A stretch of 64,000 nt of DNA, from assembly GCF_026626745.1 (NCBI RefSeq), contig NZ_JAPNJW010000002.1:5232151-5296150 (forward strand). Reading direction: 5' to 3'. Shown one piece after another: positions 7,388 to 17,229 of the stretch. The notes below the pieces were generated by a model. The model saw nothing but the letters and a program-made list of their open reading frames with translations, was not told the DNA's origin and did no database searches. The translations under genes were made by a program, and so were the position numbers. This DNA is from Nannocystis sp. RBIL2 (GTDB lineage: Bacteria; Myxococcota_A; Polyangia; Nannocystales; Nannocystaceae). How positions within the stretch are numbered: position 1 is the stretch's first letter; every line of letters begins with the position of its first letter.

Positions 7388-9051
7388 GTTGCCTCCGGGC
7401 GCCGGTCGGGCGCCTGCAGCGAGAACCAGAAGAACGCGTGCGGCGACATCGTCAGCAGGTACGGCAGCTGGCCGATGCGGGGGAACGGCCGGTCGCTCCA
7501 CAGCTCGACCGGGGTCCAGCCGTCGAGGGCGCGCAGGTCGAGCTCGGCGAACTGGGCGAAGCGCGACAGGTTGTGCACGCACAGCAGCAGCTCGTCGCCG
7601 TGGCGGCGGAAGAACGCCAGGACCGCGCGGTTCTCCGGGTAGAGCGCCTCGAAGCTGCCGCCGCCGAACGCCTGGAAGCGCCGGCGCACGCGGACCAGCC
7701 GGCGCATCCAGCGGAGCAGCGAGGTGCCGGTCCGCTCCTGGGCGTCGACGTTGATGTCGGAGAAGCTGTAGGGCGGGTCGACCAGCACCGGCGCGAACAG
7801 GGCGGCGCTGTCGGCCCGCGAGAACCCGGCGTTGCGGTCGGCGCTCCACTGCATCGGCGTGCGCACCCCGTTGCGGTCGCCGAGGAAGATGTTGTCGCCC
7901 ATCCCGAGCTCGTCGCCGTAGTAGATGATCGGCGTGCCCGGCATCGCCATCAGCAGCGCCGACATCAGCTCGATCTGCCGCCGGCCGTTGTCCATCAGCG
8001 GCGCCAGCCGGCGGCGGATGCCGATGTTGATGCGCATCCGCGGGTCCCTGGCGTACTCGCGGTACATGTAGTCGCGCTCCTCGTCGGTCACCATCTCGAG
8101 CGTCAGCTCGTCGTGGTTGCGCAGGAACATCGCCCACTGCGAGTTATCCGGGATCGCCGGCGTGCGCGCCAGGATCTCGACGATCGGGGTGCGGTCCTCG
8201 CGGCGCAGCGCCATGTACATGCGCGGCATCAGCGGGAAGTGGAACGCCATGTGGCACTCCGGCTCGGTCTCGCTGCCGAAGTACGGCAGCACGTCCTCGG
8301 GCCACTGGTTGGCCTCGGCGAGGAACACCCGCCCGGGGAACTCGGCGTCGAGCGCGGCCCGCATCTCGCGCAGCACCGCGTGCGTCTCCGGCAGGTTCTC
8401 GCAGCTCGTGCCCTCGCGCTCGCACAGGTACGGCACCGCGTCGAGGCGCAGGCCGTCGACGCCGAGCGCCAACCAGAAGCGCATGACGTCGAGCACCAGC
8501 TTGCGCACCGTCGGGTTGTCGAAGTTGAGGTCGGGCTGGTGGCTGAAGAAGCGGTGCCAGTAGAACTGGCCGGCCAGCGGGTCCCAGGCCCAGTTCGAGT
8601 TCTCGGTGTCGGTGAAGATGATGCGCGCCCCGGCGTAGCGGGTCGGGTCGTCGCTCCACACGTAGAGGTCGCGCTCGGGCGAGCCCTTCGGCGCCCGCCG
8701 GGCCCGCTGGAACCACGGGTGCTGGTCCGAGGTGTGGTTGATGACGAGCTCGGTGATGACCTTGAGCCCGCGCAGGTGCGCCTCGGCGAGGAAGCGCTTG
8801 AAGTCGTCCATCGTCCCGTAGCGAGGGTTTATCGACTCGTAGTCGGCGATGTCGTAGCCGTCGTCCTTGAGCGGCGACGGGTAGAACGGCAGCAGCCACA
8901 AGCACGTGACCCCGAGCTCGGCCAAATAGTCGAGTTTGGCGGTCAGCCCCGGGAAGTCACCGTATCCGTCGCCGTCGCTGTCGTGGAACGACTTGACGTG
9001 GAGCTGGTAGATGATGGCGTGCTTGTACCAGAGCGGTTCGTTTTCGCTCAT
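7384..9051 (-). CDS. treS: Trehalose synthase (maltose alpha-D-glucosyltransferase)
   Basis: 555 residues, a GH13 enzyme interconverting maltose and trehalose. The N-terminus WYKHAIIYQLHVKSFHDSDGDGYGDFPG is typical of TreS. The catalytic triad is visible: nucleophile Asp about 204 in GLRLDAVPYL, acid/base Glu about 246 in FLAEANQWPED, and Asp about 314 in FLRNHDEL. The length matches stand-alone TreS without a fused kinase. ATG 9051 overlaps the glgE stop (ATGA) and its own stop overlaps the maltokinase start, giving a tightly coupled three-gene unit. In the GlgE pathway it supplies maltose from trehalose. Confidence 0.92.
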   Translation of the reverse strand: MSENEPLWYKHAIIYQLHVKSFHDSDGDGYGDFPGLTAKLDYLAELGVTCLWLLPFYPSPLKDDGYDIADYESINPRYGTMDDFKRFLAEAHLRGLKVITELVINHTSDQHPWFQRARRAPKGSPERDLYVWSDDPTRYAGARIIFTDTENSNWAWDPLAGQFYWHRFFSHQPDLNFDNPTVRKLVLDVMRFWLALGVDGLRLDAVPYLCEREGTSCENLPETHAVLREMRAALDAEFPGRVFLAEANQWPEDVLPYFGSETEPECHMAFHFPLMPRMYMALRREDRTPIVEILARTPAIPDNSQWAMFLRNHDELTLEMVTDEERDYMYREYARDPRMRINIGIRRRLAPLMDNGRRQIELMSALLMAMPGTPIIYYGDELGMGDNIFLGDRNGVRTPMQWSADRNAGFSRADSAALFAPVLVDPPYSFSDINVDAQERTGTSLLRWMRRLVRVRRRFQAFGGGSFEALYPENRAVLAFFRRHGDELLLCVHNLSRFAQFAELDLRALDGWTPVELWSDRPFPRIGQLPYLLTMSPHAFFWFSLQAPDRRPEAT

Positions 9052-11042
9052 GTGACCTCGACATCGATGTAATTGCGCACCAGTCGGAACAAGTGCCCGG
9101 GCTGAGCGGCAGGATCCAGCCGAACGTAGTTCCGGCTGCCTCTCCACTCGTATCGCGCGCCGGTGACCAGGTCCTCGACGACGTAGAGCTCGTCGGCGCC
9201 GATCCCGAGCGCCTCGAGGGGTACCTCGACCCACCCCTCCTGCTCCTTCGACCAGTCGCAGCTCACCGTGACCAGCACGTCACCGACTGGCCCGGCCGCG
9301 CGCTTGAGGTAGAACAGGATGTTCGGGTTGTCGCAGGGGTAAAACGTCAGGTTGTCGTAGCGCTGCAGCGCCGGGTGCTCGCGGCGCAGACGGTTGAGCT
9401 GGGTGATCTCGGCGGCCAGGCTGTCCTTGACGCTGTAGTCGCGGTGACGCAGCTCGTACTTCTCCGAGTCGAGGTACTCCTCCGAGCCGGCGCGCAGCGG
9501 CGTGTTCTCGCCGAGCTCGTAGCCGCTGTAGATGCCGTAGGTCGGCGCCAGAGTGGTCGCCAGCAGCAGGCGGATGCGGAACGCCGGCAGCCCGCCCTTC
9601 TGCAGGTGCTCGGGCAGGATGTCCGGCGTGTTGATGAAGAAGTTGCCGCGGTAGTACTCCTTCATCGGCCCCTGCGTCAGCTCGGTGAAGTACTCCTTGA
9701 TCTCCTCCGCCGTCGTGCGCCACGTGAAGTACGTGTACGACTGCGTGAAGCCGGCCTTGGCCAGCCAGCGCATGCGCTTGGGCCGGGTGAACGCCTCGGC
9801 CAGGAACAGCACCTCGGGGTGCTGCTGCTGCACCTCGGCGATCAGCCACTCCCAGAACGCCAGCGCCTTGGTGTGCGGGTTGTCGACGCGGAAGATCGTC
9901 ACCCCGTGCGCGACCCAGAACAGCACGATGTCCTTGCACGCCTGCCACAGCGCCTCGCGGTCGTCGCACCAGAAGTCCAGCGGATAGATGTCCTGGTACT
10001 TCTTCGGCGGGTTCTCGGCGTACTTGATGGTGCCGTCGGGGCGGACGAAGAACCACTCGGGGTGCTCCTTCAGCCACGGGTGATCGGGCGAGCACTGCAG
10101 CGCGTAGTCGAGGGCGATCTCGAGGCCGAGGCTCTTCGCGGTGCGGGCGAAGCGGTCCCACTCGGCCAGAGTGCCGAGCTCCGGCGCGACCGCGGTGTGG
10201 CCCCCGGCCTCGCCGCCGATCGCCCACGGGCTGCCGACGTCGCCCGCCTCGGCGGTGAGGCTGTTGTTCTTGCCCTTGCGCGAGGTCCGGCCGATCGGGT
10301 GGATCGGCGGCAGGTAGACCACGTCGAAGCCCATCGCGGCGATGCGGTAGAGCGCCCGCTCGGCGTCGACGAAGCGGCCGTGGACCCCGGGCTCGCCGCA
10401 CGAGCGCGGGAAGAACTCGTACCAGCTGCCGAAGCGGGCGCGCGCGCGGTCGACCCGGACCGGCAACACGCGCGGGTGCTCGGTGCGGTCGTCCGGCGCG
10501 TGGTGCAGCGCCATCAGCGCTCGCAGCTCCGCGTTCTGCGCCGTGACCGCCCGCTCGGCCGGTCCGCGATCGGGGTCGCGTAATTCGTCGGCGAGCCGCA
10601 TGAGCAAGCTCCTGTCGTCACCGTCAGCGGCGCGCGCGGCGGCGTCCACCATGACTGCCCCTTCGAGCAGCTCGGAGTGGATCGCCTGACCCGCGGCGAA
10701 CTTCTTCTCGAGCTCGACTCGCCACGTGGTGAAGCGGTCGGTCCACGCCTCGACGGTGAACGACCACGTGCCGGCGCGGTCGAGCGGGACACGGGCGAAC
10801 CAGCGGTCGCTGTCGTAGTCGTAGCGCAGCGGCATGGTCTGCCAAACGCCGTCAGGCCCGCACCAGCGCGCCTGTGCGGCCAGACGGTCGTGGCCGTCCT
10901 TGAAGATGTCGGCCTCGACCACCAGCTCGTCGCCGATGATGCGCTTGATCGCGTGACGACCGTCGTCGAGGGCCGGCGACACGGCCTCGATGATGATCCG
11001 TTCAGGGGTTCGGGAGAGGGAGCGGACGGCGTTCGGTGGCAC
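9048..11042 (-). CDS. glgE: Alpha-1,4-glucan:maltose-1-phosphate maltosyltransferase
   Basis: 664 residues from GTG 11042; an ATG at 11099 would add 19 residues but would overlap the otsA start on the other strand, so the shorter form, which also fits the family length, is preferred. It transfers maltosyl units from maltose-1-phosphate to growing alpha-1,4-glucan. The N-terminal beta domain (EADIFKDGHD...GTWSFTVEAWTDRF) is followed by the GH13 domain with nucleophile Asp about 387 in FRVDNPHTK and acid/base Glu about 416 in FLAEAFTRP, then GYELGENTP and the C-terminal domain. It is first gene of the glgE-treS-mak unit. No branching enzyme (GlgB) lies in this window. Confidence 0.9.
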   Translation of the reverse strand: MPPNAVRSLSRTPERIIIEAVSPALDDGRHAIKRIIGDELVVEADIFKDGHDRLAAQARWCGPDGVWQTMPLRYDYDSDRWFARVPLDRAGTWSFTVEAWTDRFTTWRVELEKKFAAGQAIHSELLEGAVMVDAAARAADGDDRSLLMRLADELRDPDRGPAERAVTAQNAELRALMALHHAPDDRTEHPRVLPVRVDRARARFGSWYEFFPRSCGEPGVHGRFVDAERALYRIAAMGFDVVYLPPIHPIGRTSRKGKNNSLTAEAGDVGSPWAIGGEAGGHTAVAPELGTLAEWDRFARTAKSLGLEIALDYALQCSPDHPWLKEHPEWFFVRPDGTIKYAENPPKKYQDIYPLDFWCDDREALWQACKDIVLFWVAHGVTIFRVDNPHTKALAFWEWLIAEVQQQHPEVLFLAEAFTRPKRMRWLAKAGFTQSYTYFTWRTTAEEIKEYFTELTQGPMKEYYRGNFFINTPDILPEHLQKGGLPAFRIRLLLATTLAPTYGIYSGYELGENTPLRAGSEEYLDSEKYELRHRDYSVKDSLAAEITQLNRLRREHPALQRYDNLTFYPCDNPNILFYLKRAAGPVGDVLVTVSCDWSKEQEGWVEVPLEALGIGADELYVVEDLVTGARYEWRGSRNYVRLDPAAQPGHLFRLVRNYIDVEVT

Positions 11043-11097
11043 GGCGGAGGTCGGGAGGCGAGTTGCCCGCCGGGGATGTAAGCGCAAACTCGGGACC

Positions 11098-13257
<2,160 letters not shown>

Positions 13258-13942
13258 ACCATGTGACTCGAAGGCCATGTCCAGGAGGACATGGCTGGAG
13301 GCGTTCAGGCCGGGTCCGCTCGACGGTCCCCGGTCGACGGATATCCGTCGTGGACCCGCCCGGCCCGCCGTCGCAGGCTCCCGCGGCGAGACCGACACCC
13401 GCGGCCCGGCAGACCTCGGTCCGGAAAGGCCGACGGCGGCCGTCCCGCAGCCCACCCATGGCGCACTGCGCGGTCCGCCGCGCTCGAGCGATCACCTCGC
13501 TGCAGTGACGGCCCCGAGCTGACACCGTCGTCATCGCTTGCTCGCGCCCGGGAGCGCCGCTCGCCTGACGCTCGACCTAGCGACGGCGACCCCCTCTCCG
13601 AGCGATCGCCTCGCCGAGCTCGAGCTGACACACCGTGAGACACGCCCCACGAGCGATCGCCTCGTCGAGCCCCGGCCCAGAGCCCATCATCGTCCCATTC
13701 CCCGCGAGGAAGCGAGACGGAACCTGTTCCGCGGTCCTCGGCCCCTGCCCACCGTGCGCCGCGGCGATCTCTGCGGCGCACCGTCGAGGTCCTCCCCGCC
13801 GCCGTCGCTCGTCCCGCGGCGAGCTCGGCCGCGATCCTCGTTGCGCGGCGGCCGACCTGTCGCGAATGGAATGCCAGCGCAAGGAGCTCCGCGTCTGCGA
13901 CGCTCGCGCTCGCTCGGCGGGTGCGCTAAAACCCGCTCGCTC
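13258..13942. other. Long gap with palindrome and degenerate repeats, no gene seen
   Basis: About 685 bases between otsA-otsB and the TPR gene. A perfect palindrome lies at 13274-13295. GAGCGATCGCCTCG-type motifs recur near 13490, 13598 and 13651, each followed by a GAGC-containing stretch, suggesting decayed direct repeats. The TPR frame stays open upstream to 13538, but those residues are Arg/Pro-rich, without domain character, and look untranslated. Confidence 0.5.
13274..13295. repeat. Perfect dispersed palindrome after otsA-otsB
   Basis: 9-bp arms GCCATGTCC and GGACATGGC with loop AGGA, 16 bases after the stop codon; no T-tract follows. Confidence 0.75.
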
Positions 13943-16387
13943 GTGACCTCGCGCGACCTCCCCGCGCCTGCGCGCCCGCGGTTGTTGCAGCCGCCGCCTC
14001 CGCCGCCGCGGATCCCCTGGCTATGGGTGATCTTGTTCGCCATCGGCCTCGGCGTCGGCGCGCGCTGGTACGTCGACCGCGGCCAGGCCGCCAGCCTCGA
14101 CGCCGCCCAGGTCCTCATCGCTCGCGGCGGCCTCACCGACTTGCACGCCGCCGCGGATGGCTTTGCGGACATGTCCTCGAGGACACCCTGCCGCCTCACC
14201 GCCGAGGCGCTGGTGCGGGCCCAGGCCGCCGCCGAGTACGACGACGATCGCGACGGCGCCCGCGCGGCGATCGCCCGCGCCGAGCCCGAGCGGGCTCCAT
14301 GCAGCGACCTCGCGATCGCCGACAGCCTGCTCGCCCTCGCCGACGGCGACCTCGACGCCGCCGCGGCCGCCGTCGCTCTGCCCACCACCTCGCTCACGCG
14401 TCCGGCCCGGGCCTGGCTGCAGGGCACTCTGGCGCTGGCGGGTCGGGGCGAGCTCGCGGCCGCGATCGCGGAGATCGAGGCCACCATCGCCGCGCAGCCG
14501 GCGGCGATCGCCCCGCGACGGGCGCTCGTGTGGCTGTACTTCGAGACAGGTGACTTCGGCGCCGCGCTGCAGACCCTCGCCCGCGCGCGCACGGCCGGCC
14601 TCGCCCACCTCGGCCTCGCCGCCGACGAGGCGCTGCTGCACGCATTGCTGCGGCGCGAGCTCAGCGGCGTGGCCGACCTCGCCGATCAGCTGCTCGCGCT
14701 CGACCCCGCCGCGCTCGGCCCGCGCGACCTGGCCCACGCCGCGCTCGCGCGGGCGCTGGTCCACGTCCACGCCGGCGAGCCCGCGGCCGGACTCGGGCGC
14801 GCCGCCGCGGCCTGGCCCGCTCTGGCCCCGTGGGACGCCCACGCCCGCCGGCTCGCGCTCGAGCTGTCCCTCGAGGCAGGTGACGCCGAACGCGCGCGCG
14901 AGCTGCTGGCCCAGCTCGGCGTCCCCGAGCCCGAGGCCTCGATCGTGCGCGCCTGGTCCTTGCTGGCCGAGGGCGACGTCATGGCCAGCCTCGTCGCGCT
15001 GTCTGCCTGTCCGCAGGACCACCCGCGCGTCGCCTACTTGCAGGGCCTCGCGCTCGTCGAGCAGCGGCGGTTCGCCGAGGCCGAGCCGTGGCTCGAGCGG
15101 GCCGATCGATTGCTGCCGGGCCGGGTCGAGATCGAGGTCGCGCGCGCCCGCGTGGTCGTGCACACCGGCGACGCCGCGACCGCAGTGCGCAAGCTCGAGG
15201 GCATCGCCGCCGCCGAGCACTACGCCCCGCGCGCCTACACCGGCCTCGGCGAGGCCTACCTGGCTCTCGGGGCAGACTCCAAAGATCTGCGCCAGGCCCA
15301 GCGCGCCCTGACCCGCGCCGTCGAGAAGGAGCCGCGCCCCGCCGAGGCCATGCTGCTGCTCGGCGACGTGTGGCAGCGGCGCCGGCTCAAGGTCCCCGAG
15401 GCCGAGCGCAACGCCCTCGCCTGGTACGAGCAGGCGGCCGCCGCCGGGCTCCGCCTGCCGCGCTACCGCGAGGCCCTGGCCCGCTACCTCGTCGACCTCG
15501 GCGAGGGCGCGCGCGCCGAGGCGATGCTGCGCGACCTGTCCAAAGAGCCAGGCATCGATCCCACCACCCCGCTGGCGCTGCTCGGCCTGGCGCTGGCGCG
15601 CGCCGACGCCCAGGGCGCCGCGATCCCGGCCGAGGCCGACGACTGGCTGGCCGCCGCGGTCACGCTCGGGGCCGACGCCGACGCCCTGACTCGCGCCCGC
15701 GCCCGTCTCAACCTGGCCCGAGGGACAGGCCTCGGCCGCTCCGCCGGCGACCTCGACAAGCTGCTGCGCAAGCGCCCGTGGGACATCGAGGCGCGGATCC
15801 TCGCGGCCCGCGTCCTGGTCGCCCAGCGCGACCTCGAGGCCGCCGAGACCCTGGTGCGCCAGGGCTTCTACGCCGCCGAGCCGGGCCGCGACGAGGTCGC
15901 CACCGGCCGCCTCTTCATCGCCTGGGGCGAGATCGCCATGAAGCAGCGCAAGCGCAAGCAGGCCGCCTTGCACGCCCGCGCCGGCTTCCACCGCCTGATC
16001 GGCGAGCAGCGCCCCACCGTCGAGCTGCTGGCCGCGGTCGAGTTCGCCACAGACATCTTCCTCCGCACCGACCAGCACAAGATCGCCCTCGGCATGACCC
16101 GCGAGCTCACCGAGGCCCTGCCGTTCCACGGCGACGCCTGGCGCCTGCACGCCCGCGCCCTGTTCGACGCCGGCGAGAGCCCCAAGGCCGCCACCCGCGC
16201 GATCAACAAGGCGCTCGAGCTCGACCCCGACAACGTCCGCGCCCTCGAGCTGCGCGCCCACGTGGCCGCCCGCGCCGGCGACCGCAAGACCGCCCGCGAG
16301 GTCCTCGCCCGCGCCCTCGAGCTCGAGACCCGCGAGCCCGACCGCCAGCGCATGCGCGAGTTCCACCGCCGTCACCTCGGCGAGTGA
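13943..16387 (+). CDS. Membrane-anchored TPR-repeat protein
   Basis: 814 residues from GTG 13943; an ATG at 13871 is possible. A Pro-rich cytoplasmic start (RLLQPPPPPPR) is followed by one membrane helix (IPWLWVILFAIGLGVGARW, residues about 24-43) and about 750 residues of Ala/Leu-rich helical repeats with TPR character, for example LAWYEQAAAAGLRLPRYREA and AINKALELDPDNVRALELRAHVAARAGD near the C-terminus. TPR arrays are protein-binding scaffolds; with a single N-terminal anchor the repeats probably face the periplasm. A palindrome (14171-14185) encodes FADMSSRTPC. The barstar-like gene follows after 37 bases, so the two may be co-transcribed. Function unknown. Confidence 0.7.
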   Translation: MTSRDLPAPARPRLLQPPPPPPRIPWLWVILFAIGLGVGARWYVDRGQAASLDAAQVLIARGGLTDLHAAADGFADMSSRTPCRLTAEALVRAQAAAEYDDDRDGARAAIARAEPERAPCSDLAIADSLLALADGDLDAAAAAVALPTTSLTRPARAWLQGTLALAGRGELAAAIAEIEATIAAQPAAIAPRRALVWLYFETGDFGAALQTLARARTAGLAHLGLAADEALLHALLRRELSGVADLADQLLALDPAALGPRDLAHAALARALVHVHAGEPAAGLGRAAAAWPALAPWDAHARRLALELSLEAGDAERARELLAQLGVPEPEASIVRAWSLLAEGDVMASLVALSACPQDHPRVAYLQGLALVEQRRFAEAEPWLERADRLLPGRVEIEVARARVVVHTGDAATAVRKLEGIAAAEHYAPRAYTGLGEAYLALGADSKDLRQAQRALTRAVEKEPRPAEAMLLLGDVWQRRRLKVPEAERNALAWYEQAAAAGLRLPRYREALARYLVDLGEGARAEAMLRDLSKEPGIDPTTPLALLGLALARADAQGAAIPAEADDWLAAAVTLGADADALTRARARLNLARGTGLGRSAGDLDKLLRKRPWDIEARILAARVLVAQRDLEAAETLVRQGFYAAEPGRDEVATGRLFIAWGEIAMKQRKRKQAALHARAGFHRLIGEQRPTVELLAAVEFATDIFLRTDQHKIALGMTRELTEALPFHGDAWRLHARALFDAGESPKAATRAINKALELDPDNVRALELRAHVAARAGDRKTAREVLARALELETREPDRQRMREFHRRHLGE
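14171..14185. repeat. Palindromic element inside the TPR gene
   Basis: ATGTCCTCGAGGACA, a near-perfect inverted repeat of the dispersed family, in frame in the N-terminal part of the TPR protein. Confidence 0.6.
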
Positions 16388-16424
16388 CTTCCTCTCCATC
16401 CTTCACGCAGGAGCCCACCGCGAC

Positions 16425-16913
16425 ATGACCGCGAAACCTCGGCCGCCCATGCGCGCGACCATCGACGGCAGCGACCTCTCGAGCTTCCAGAGCTTCGCCG
16501 ACGCGGTCGCCCGGGCGCTCGCCGCCCAGACCGGCGAACCGGCCTACTTCGGGTGGCACCTCACCTCCTTCGAGGATTGCCTGTGCGGCGGGTTCATCGG
16601 CCGGCCGCCCTACGAGATCGTCGTCGACAACGCCGAGGCGATGCTCCTCCAATTCGGCCACGCAGGCCTGGTCCGCTACTGCGACGAGACGATGGAGCGC
16701 GAGTATCCGCCGACGGTGAAGATCACCGACCCGACAGACCTCGAATTCAGGGACTGGTACGTCACGACCAGGCAAGCGGCCGAAGCCGGATCTGGCCCGA
16801 CCTTGCTGGACTACATCTTTAAAGTCGTCGAACCCCTGGGCTCGAGCCTCACCTTGCGCGCCCGGGACGGCCGCGTCCTCCGCTCGAACGCCGGCGCAGG
16901 CTCGGTCCCCTGA
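16425..16913 (+). CDS. Barstar-like protein (RNase-inhibitor fold), orphan
   Basis: 162 residues from ATG 16425 (AGGAG 11 bases upstream). The pattern DGSDLSSFQSFADAVARAL..., YFGWHLTSFEDCL is that of barstar: a short beta strand, a helix, then the aromatic-Gly...Leu..Cys-Leu segment that contacts the RNase active site. The C-terminal 60 residues are longer than in classical barstar (about 90 residues). Family members inhibit barnase-type ribonucleases or serve as immunity proteins of polymorphic toxins. No ribonuclease or toxin gene is adjacent, so this is either an orphan immunity protein or a diverged relative with another role. Assignment rests on short motifs. Confidence 0.55.
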   Translation: MTAKPRPPMRATIDGSDLSSFQSFADAVARALAAQTGEPAYFGWHLTSFEDCLCGGFIGRPPYEIVVDNAEAMLLQFGHAGLVRYCDETMEREYPPTVKITDPTDLEFRDWYVTTRQAAEAGSGPTLLDYIFKVVEPLGSSLTLRARDGRVLRSNAGAGSVP

Positions 16914-16954
16914 ATCACCCGGCTCGCACGAGGCTGCGATGATTCCATCTTAGG

Positions 16955-16975
16955 GTATGTCCAATCAGACATGTC
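16955..16975. repeat. Dispersed palindromic element after the barstar-like gene
   Basis: GTATGTCC and AGACATGTC around AATC, about 40 bases after the stop; further half-site-like TCACATGAGTCTTGCGAGAC follows at 16987-17006. Confidence 0.55.
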
Positions 16976-16986
16976 TCAAAGATAAG

Positions 16987-17229
16987 TCACATGAGTCTTG
17001 CGAGACAGCCTAGCGACCCCGACCGCCGCATCGCGTACGGCACGTAGCTCGGCACCAGATCGTCCGCGATCCCGAGCAACCGCCCGACGTAGCGCTCCAC
17101 CTCGGCTCCTATCAGGAAAAGCTCGTGGAACGCCGGTTCAATTGCGAACCTGCCGTCACCAACCGGAACCGTGATTCGCCGGTCTATTTCAACGGTGTAC
17201 TCGGCACGAAAGCGGTCGAGTTCTCCGTC
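16987..17229 (-). other. Open frame after the RCC1 gene, possible frameshifted C-terminus
   Basis: About 80 codons with coding-like composition (DGELDRFRAEYTVEIDRR, RFAIEPAFHELFLIGAEVE) run on from the end of the RCC1 gene in another frame. No ATG, GTG or TTG starts this part; the first in-frame candidate is far inside. Either the RCC1 gene has lost its frame near 17230, or this is the remnant of a separate gene. The RCC1 frame itself ends in an untypical tail (HGTENSTAFVPSTPLK), which favours a frameshift. Confidence 0.3.

Noticed and set aside
10990..11097. Upstream in-frame extension of otsA-otsB
   Set aside because: It would overlap the glgE coding start on the other strand and adds Arg-rich residues before the canonical MSRLLVVSN start.
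14021..16399. Minus-strand frame opposite the TPR gene
   Set aside because: Gly/Leu/Ala-rich shadow frame without motifs; helical repeats and the membrane anchor are on the plus strand.
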